Of a DNA stretch of 8,889 nt, positions 6,266-8,889 are shown piece after piece. The translations under genes were made by a program, and so were the position numbers. The notes under the pieces were generated by a model. It was not told the DNA's origin, ran no database searches, and saw nothing but the letters and a program-made list of their open reading frames with translations. The number at the start of each line of letters is the position of its first letter. Position 1 is the stretch's first letter. Origin of the DNA: CAZOYN01 sp964584135 (lineage in GTDB: Bacteria; Patescibacteriota; Saccharimonadia; Saccharimonadales; UBA4665); the NCBI GenBank assembly GCA_964584135.1, contig CAZOYN010000035.1, positions 1 through 8,889 of the forward strand, written 5' to 3'.

Positions 6266-7317
6266 TGGCCAGGTACCGGCGCTACAAGCCGCGCCGCCGC
6301 TTATTTAGGATGCTGTGGCTGGCCGCGGCGTTACTAGTCGTTGTCTTGGCGGGGGCTGGCCTCTGGGTACGTCACGCGTACATAACTGGCCTGGCTCCGG
6401 TTAGCAGTGACCCCAAAACCCAGATTTTTACCGTTACAAGCGGTAGTTCGGTGCGTAAGATTGCGGGCGACCTGCAAAGCCAACACTTGATCCGCAGCGC
6501 CTGGGCCATGGAATGGTACACCCACGGCAAAAACGTAAGCGGCGCGCTCCAAGCCGGCAGCTACGCGTTCGCGCCCGACCAAGGTACCCAGGCGATTGTT
6601 AGTATCTTGAGCAAGGGCAGGGTGTCTACGCAACTGGTGACTATCTTGCCCGGCCGGCGGATTGACCAAGTCCGGGCCGATTTGATTAACGACGGCTTTG
6701 CGCCCGGTGATGTCGACCAGGCCCTGCAACCTGGGTTATATGCCGATTTGCCGGTAGTCAGCCTGTTGCCAGCCGGTACCGGGACACTCGAGGGGTTATT
6801 ATGGCCGGATTCCTTCCAAAAAGACGCCAGCACACCGGCCTCCCACATTATTCGGGAATCGCTAGTAGAAATGCAGCAGCACCTAACACCAGATGTGACC
6901 GCCGCTATTCATGCTGAGGGTTTGAGCACCTACCAGGGGCTGACCCTGGCTTCGATTATCATCCAAGAGGTAGGCAAATCGGCCGACCAGACTCAGGCGG
7001 CCCAGGTGTTTCTGACCCGCCTGCAAAGGGGGATGATGCTCGGTTCTGACCCAACCGCCAAATATGGCGCGGTGATTGCTGGCCATGCTCCCGATTTAAC
7101 CTATGATTCCCCTTATAACACGCTGTTACACAGCGGCTTGCCGCCAACGCCCATCAGCACCATAAATAGCAGCTCGCTGGCGGCTGTGGCTCACCCGGCT
7201 AACACCAACTGGCTGTACTTTGTGGCTGGTGATGACGGCACCACTTACTTCTCGACCAACCTCCAGGACCACCAGGCCTTAACCCAAAAATATTGTCACA
7301 AACTGTGCAGCCCATAA
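6265..7317 (+). CDS. mltG: Endolytic murein transglycosylase MltG
   Basis: Cuts nascent glycan strands of peptidoglycan at the outer face of the membrane and is thought to set strand length. 350 residues, close to the E. coli protein. An Arg-rich N-terminus (MARYRRYKPRRR) precedes one membrane anchor (about 14-35). A LysM-like subdomain follows (about 54-120: VTSGSSVRKIAGDL, LQAGSYAF), then the catalytic YceG domain: LEGLLWPDSF (175-184), LASIIIQEVG (228-237), RLQRGMMLGSDPTAKYG (252-268), PYNTLLHSGLPPTPI and AAVAHPANTNWLYFV. Glu235 aligns with the catalytic Glu218 of E. coli; the first Glu of the common EKE triplet is Ile here. The C-terminus has a Cys pair (344 and 348). Its ATG overlaps the ruvX stop (TAATG); a weak GGAG lies 11 bases upstream. 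It is the last gene before a new promoter. Confidence 0.95.
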   Translation: MARYRRYKPRRRLFRMLWLAAALLVVVLAGAGLWVRHAYITGLAPVSSDPKTQIFTVTSGSSVRKIAGDLQSQHLIRSAWAMEWYTHGKNVSGALQAGSYAFAPDQGTQAIVSILSKGRVSTQLVTILPGRRIDQVRADLINDGFAPGDVDQALQPGLYADLPVVSLLPAGTGTLEGLLWPDSFQKDASTPASHIIRESLVEMQQHLTPDVTAAIHAEGLSTYQGLTLASIIIQEVGKSADQTQAAQVFLTRLQRGMMLGSDPTAKYGAVIAGHAPDLTYDSPYNTLLHSGLPPTPISTINSSSLAAVAHPANTNWLYFVAGDDGTTYFSTNLQDHQALTQKYCHKLCSP

Positions 7318-7331
7318 ACATGAGCGCTATC

Positions 7332-7359
7332 TTGAAAATTTGCCCTGATTTGCTATAAT
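7332..7359 (+). promoter_or_regulatory. Strong sigma-70-type promoter for the LysM-CHAP/obg unit
   Basis: TTGAAA (7332-7337), 16 bases, then TATAAT (7354-7359), a perfect -10 preceded by TGC to give an extended -10. It is the best promoter match in the window. Transcription should begin near 7366, giving a leader of about 78 bases before the presumed start codon. It lies just after mltG, so the hydrolase and obg can be transcribed separately from the upstream operon. Confidence 0.8.
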
Positions 7360-7365
7360 TGTTTG

Positions 7366-7443
7366 GTAACTTTATAGGGGTCGGACAGAGGTCACTCTCT
7401 GAGGTTACACCTGTTAAGACATTGCAACTAAAGAGGAGCTTGT
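7366..7443 (+). promoter_or_regulatory. Short 5' leader with nested inverted repeats
   Basis: Between the predicted transcript start and the start codon are CAGAG (7386-7390) pairing with CTCTG (7397-7401) around a 6-base loop, and GTAAC (7366-7370) pairing with GTTAC (7404-7408) to enclose it. AGGT (7402-7405) can instead pair with ACCT (7409-7412). The CTCT at 7397-7400 could also pair with the AGAG of the ribosome binding site (7432-7435), so alternative folds that hide the site are possible. It matches no riboswitch class I know. Confidence 0.35.
7430..7438 (+). promoter_or_regulatory. Strong Shine-Dalgarno site that sets an ATT start
   Basis: AAAGAGGAG (7430-7438) is the only good ribosome binding site in the window. 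Five bases later comes ATT at 7444, in frame with the LysM-CHAP protein. A TTG at 7440 is nearer but runs straight into TAG after two codons. An in-frame TAA at 7429 closes the frame upstream, so the site points to 7444. Confidence 0.75.
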
Positions 7444-8586
7444 ATTAGTACAACGCCTTCGTTAACTGAGCGCCTGGCACTGCCCCAATCACGGCAATCA
7501 ACCCGGCTCTATCGCAAAATCCAGCTCAAATTTCGCCGTAATAATAGCGCGCGCAAGCGTGCCGTACGGCTTAGTTTGTTAGTGTCAAATGTCGTCATTT
7601 TGGCGGTCATCTTGGCTTTTGTACTGCAAACTTCACACACCACTACCAGCGTAACAGCTAAACCAGTGGCCTTGGCCAACGCCGCCGACACCACCGCTGT
7701 TAACCCGGTTGACCAACTGTCATCAGCCAATATTGCGCTAACCGTTGCCCGCCTGAGCAGCCTGCCCGAAACCACGGCTATTACTAACCAGGCCGACTCC
7801 CAAGCCACCCAGTTAACCATGGCACCCACCAATGACAACGTCGTTGCCAAGCCACAAGTTGTAGCCACTGCGCTCAAATCGCGGGCTGACATCCAGACCT
7901 ATACCGCCCAGGCCGGCGATAGCATTAGTAGCATCGCCACTAAATTCGGTATTACCTCAGATACAGTGCGCTGGTCTAATAGCCTGGTGAGCAATAACGT
8001 GCCAGCCGGCACCAAGCTGGTTATTTCACCAATCAATGGCCTGGTGTATACCGTTAAAGCTGGCGATACGGCCGATAGCCTGGCTGCGAAGTTCAAAGCC
8101 AACAAGGACCAGATCATTGCCTTTAACGATGCCGAGCTTACTGGTATCGCCGTTGGCGAGCAAATTATCATCCCGAATGGTACACAGGCGACCGCTGTTA
8201 CTTCATCTAGTTCACGGTACACAGTCTCTGGCTTTGCCTGGGGCACTGGCGCACTGTTTGGTGGTAACGGCTACGATTACGGCTACTGTACCTGGTGGGC
8301 CGCCCAGCAACGCTTGAATCACGGCCAACCTATGCCAACTAACCTGGGTGACGCCTGGAGCTGGAAGTACCGCGCTCCGGCTGCCGGCCTGAGCGTTAGC
8401 GGCACCCCTGTTGCCGGGGCAATTATCTGGTTCAACATGGCCTACCCTGGGCACGTTGGTTACGTGGAGTCGGTGAATGCCGACGGCAGTATTACTATTT
8501 CCGAAATGAACATGCGCGGTTGGGGCGTGGTTGACCGCCAAACTATATCACCTGACCAATTTGGCAACTACGCCTTCATTAACTAA
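7444..8586 (+). CDS. Membrane-anchored LysM-LysM-CHAP peptidoglycan hydrolase
   Basis: Cell-wall hydrolase acting outside the membrane: LysM repeats bind glycan and CHAP is a Cys-His amidase/endopeptidase. Taking ATT at 7444 as start gives 380 residues: a basic cytosolic tail (1-42, e.g. RRNNSARKRAVR), a membrane segment (43-63, VVILAVILAFVL), a Thr/Ala/Val-rich linker (64-150), LysM 1 (about 151-196, YTAQAGDSISSIATKFGI), LysM 2 (about 201-246, YTVKAGDTADSLAAKF) and CHAP (about 276-380) with Cys282 in YGYCTWW, His337 in GHVGYV and Glu354 in ISEMN as likely catalytic residues. The first ordinary start codon, TTG at 7576, would fall inside the membrane helix and lacks a ribosome binding site. 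The ATT start is well placed after a strong site, and ATT-AGT-ACA-ACG would be a typical MSTT start if the third base were G. Obg follows 3 bases after the stop. Confidence 0.88.
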   Translation: MSTTPSLTERLALPQSRQSTRLYRKIQLKFRRNNSARKRAVRLSLLVSNVVILAVILAFVLQTSHTTTSVTAKPVALANAADTTAVNPVDQLSSANIALTVARLSSLPETTAITNQADSQATQLTMAPTNDNVVAKPQVVATALKSRADIQTYTAQAGDSISSIATKFGITSDTVRWSNSLVSNNVPAGTKLVISPINGLVYTVKAGDTADSLAAKFKANKDQIIAFNDAELTGIAVGEQIIIPNGTQATAVTSSSSRYTVSGFAWGTGALFGGNGYDYGYCTWWAAQQRLNHGQPMPTNLGDAWSWKYRAPAAGLSVSGTPVAGAIIWFNMAYPGHVGYVESVNADGSITISEMNMRGWGVVDRQTISPDQFGNYAFIN

Positions 8587-8589
8587 CCC

Positions 8590-8889
8590 ATGAGTTTTGT
8601 TGATAAAGTCCAGGTGTCGGCGGCGGCTGGCAAGGGCGGTGACGGCAAGTTGAGCTTTCGGCACGAGAAGTTTATAGATAAAGGTGGCCCCGACGGCGGT
8701 GACGGCGGTGACGGCGGTGACGTAGTGCTGTTGGCTAGCAACAACCAAAACACCCTTGCCGCGTTCCGTTACCAAAAAGAACTTCGAGCTGAGCCGGGCC
8801 AGCCCGGCAGCCAAAACCGCAAGCATGGCCGCAGCGGCCAGGATTTACTGGTAGCGGTGCCGGTTGGCACGGTCGCAACAGATAATTCA
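8590..8889 (+). CDS. obg: GTPase Obg, N-terminal 100 residues (cut by window end)
   Basis: Obg is an essential GTPase linked to assembly of the large ribosomal subunit. Only the N-terminal Obg fold is in the window: FVDKVQVSAAAGKGGDGKLS, then FRHEKFIDKGGPDGG, the Gly-rich type II helices (GGDGGDGGDV), NQNTLAAFRYQ, AEPGQPGSQNRKHGRSGQDL and VAVPVGTV, in the normal family order. The GTP-binding motifs lie beyond the end. The ATG at 8590 gives the usual MSFVDKV start, 3 bases after the upstream stop and without a ribosome binding site, so it is probably translated by coupling to the LysM-CHAP gene. The common GGRGGD is GGDGGD here. Confidence 0.96.
   Translation, partial: MSFVDKVQVSAAAGKGGDGKLSFRHEKFIDKGGPDGGDGGDGGDVVLLASNNQNTLAAFRYQKELRAEPGQPGSQNRKHGRSGQDLLVAVPVGTVATDNS
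8692..8721 (+). repeat. Three tandem 9-base repeats inside obg
   Basis: GACGGCGGT occurs three times in a row, followed by another GAC. It encodes DGGDGGDGGD, part of the Gly-rich Obg fold. The protein length here is the same as in other Obg proteins, so this reflects codon choice and an Arg-to-Asp change rather than expansion of a repeat. Confidence 0.8.

Noticed and set aside
7295..7330. Terminator after mltG (CACA-aac-TGTG and the AGCGCT palindrome)
   Set aside because: Stems are 4 bp or less, with no T-run after them.
7366..7443. ydaO-type c-di-AMP riboswitch, often found before cell-wall hydrolase genes
   Set aside because: The leader is about 78 bases, far too short, and lacks the conserved G-rich blocks of that class.
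7440..7448. TTG-TAT-TAG as a leader mini-gene
   Set aside because: Only two codons and too close to the ribosome binding site; more likely a chance TTG before the ATT start.
7576..7578. TTG as start of the LysM-CHAP protein
   Set aside because: It falls inside the membrane helix, removes the basic tail that sets topology, and has no ribosome binding site.
8692..8721. Triplicated GACGGCGGT as a phase-variable repeat
   Set aside because: The encoded region has the normal Obg length and the Gly-rich pattern is a family property.

Overview
The window looks like chromosomal sequence from a Candidate Phyla Radiation bacterium, most likely a Saccharibacterium (TM7). The evidence is the gene content: a compact alanyl-tRNA synthetase without its beta-barrel and C-terminal domains; an FtsA-like gene followed by a membrane-anchored baseplate-J-like protein and then ruvX, mltG, a LysM-CHAP hydrolase and obg; very tight gene packing; and almost no Shine-Dalgarno sequences. 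All reading frames work with the standard bacterial code (TGA is a stop). The lineage call rests on remembered family resemblance, not on a search.

Layout. (1) 2-1555: the 3' two-thirds or so of alaS; its start lies outside the window. (2) 1547-2662, minus strand: an unrecognised soluble, acidic 371-residue protein, convergent with alaS and overlapping its end by 9 bases. It is visibly richer in A+T than its neighbours and is the most accessory-looking gene here. (3) 2663-2812: a divergent intergenic region with a promoter-like element for each strand, each placing the predicted transcript start at or within a few bases of the start codon. (4) 2813-7317: a compact plus-strand run of ftsA-like, baseplate-J-like membrane protein, ruvX and mltG. 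The junctions are a 5-base gap, a 14-base overlap and a 1-base overlap (TAATG). (5) 7318-7443: a strong sigma-70-type promoter (TTGAAA, 16 bases, TGC-TATAAT), a short leader with inverted repeats, and the only clear Shine-Dalgarno site in the window. (6) 7444-8586: a LysM-LysM-CHAP peptidoglycan hydrolase that appears to start at ATT, then obg from 8590, cut off by the window end.

How the genes fit together. MltG (cuts glycan strands) and the LysM-CHAP protein (cuts peptides or the amide bond) act on peptidoglycan outside the membrane. The FtsA-like ATPase acts on the cytoplasmic face. The baseplate-J-like protein spans the membrane with a globular cytosolic domain and a large external part, so it is well placed to link the ATPase to the envelope. 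RuvX and Obg are housekeeping genes packed into the same transcription units. The candidate undescribed system is the FtsA-like/baseplate-J-like pair, whose layout resembles PilM-PilN of type IV pili although the second protein is unrelated to PilN. No rRNA, tRNA, CRISPR array, insertion sequence or convincing intrinsic terminator was seen.
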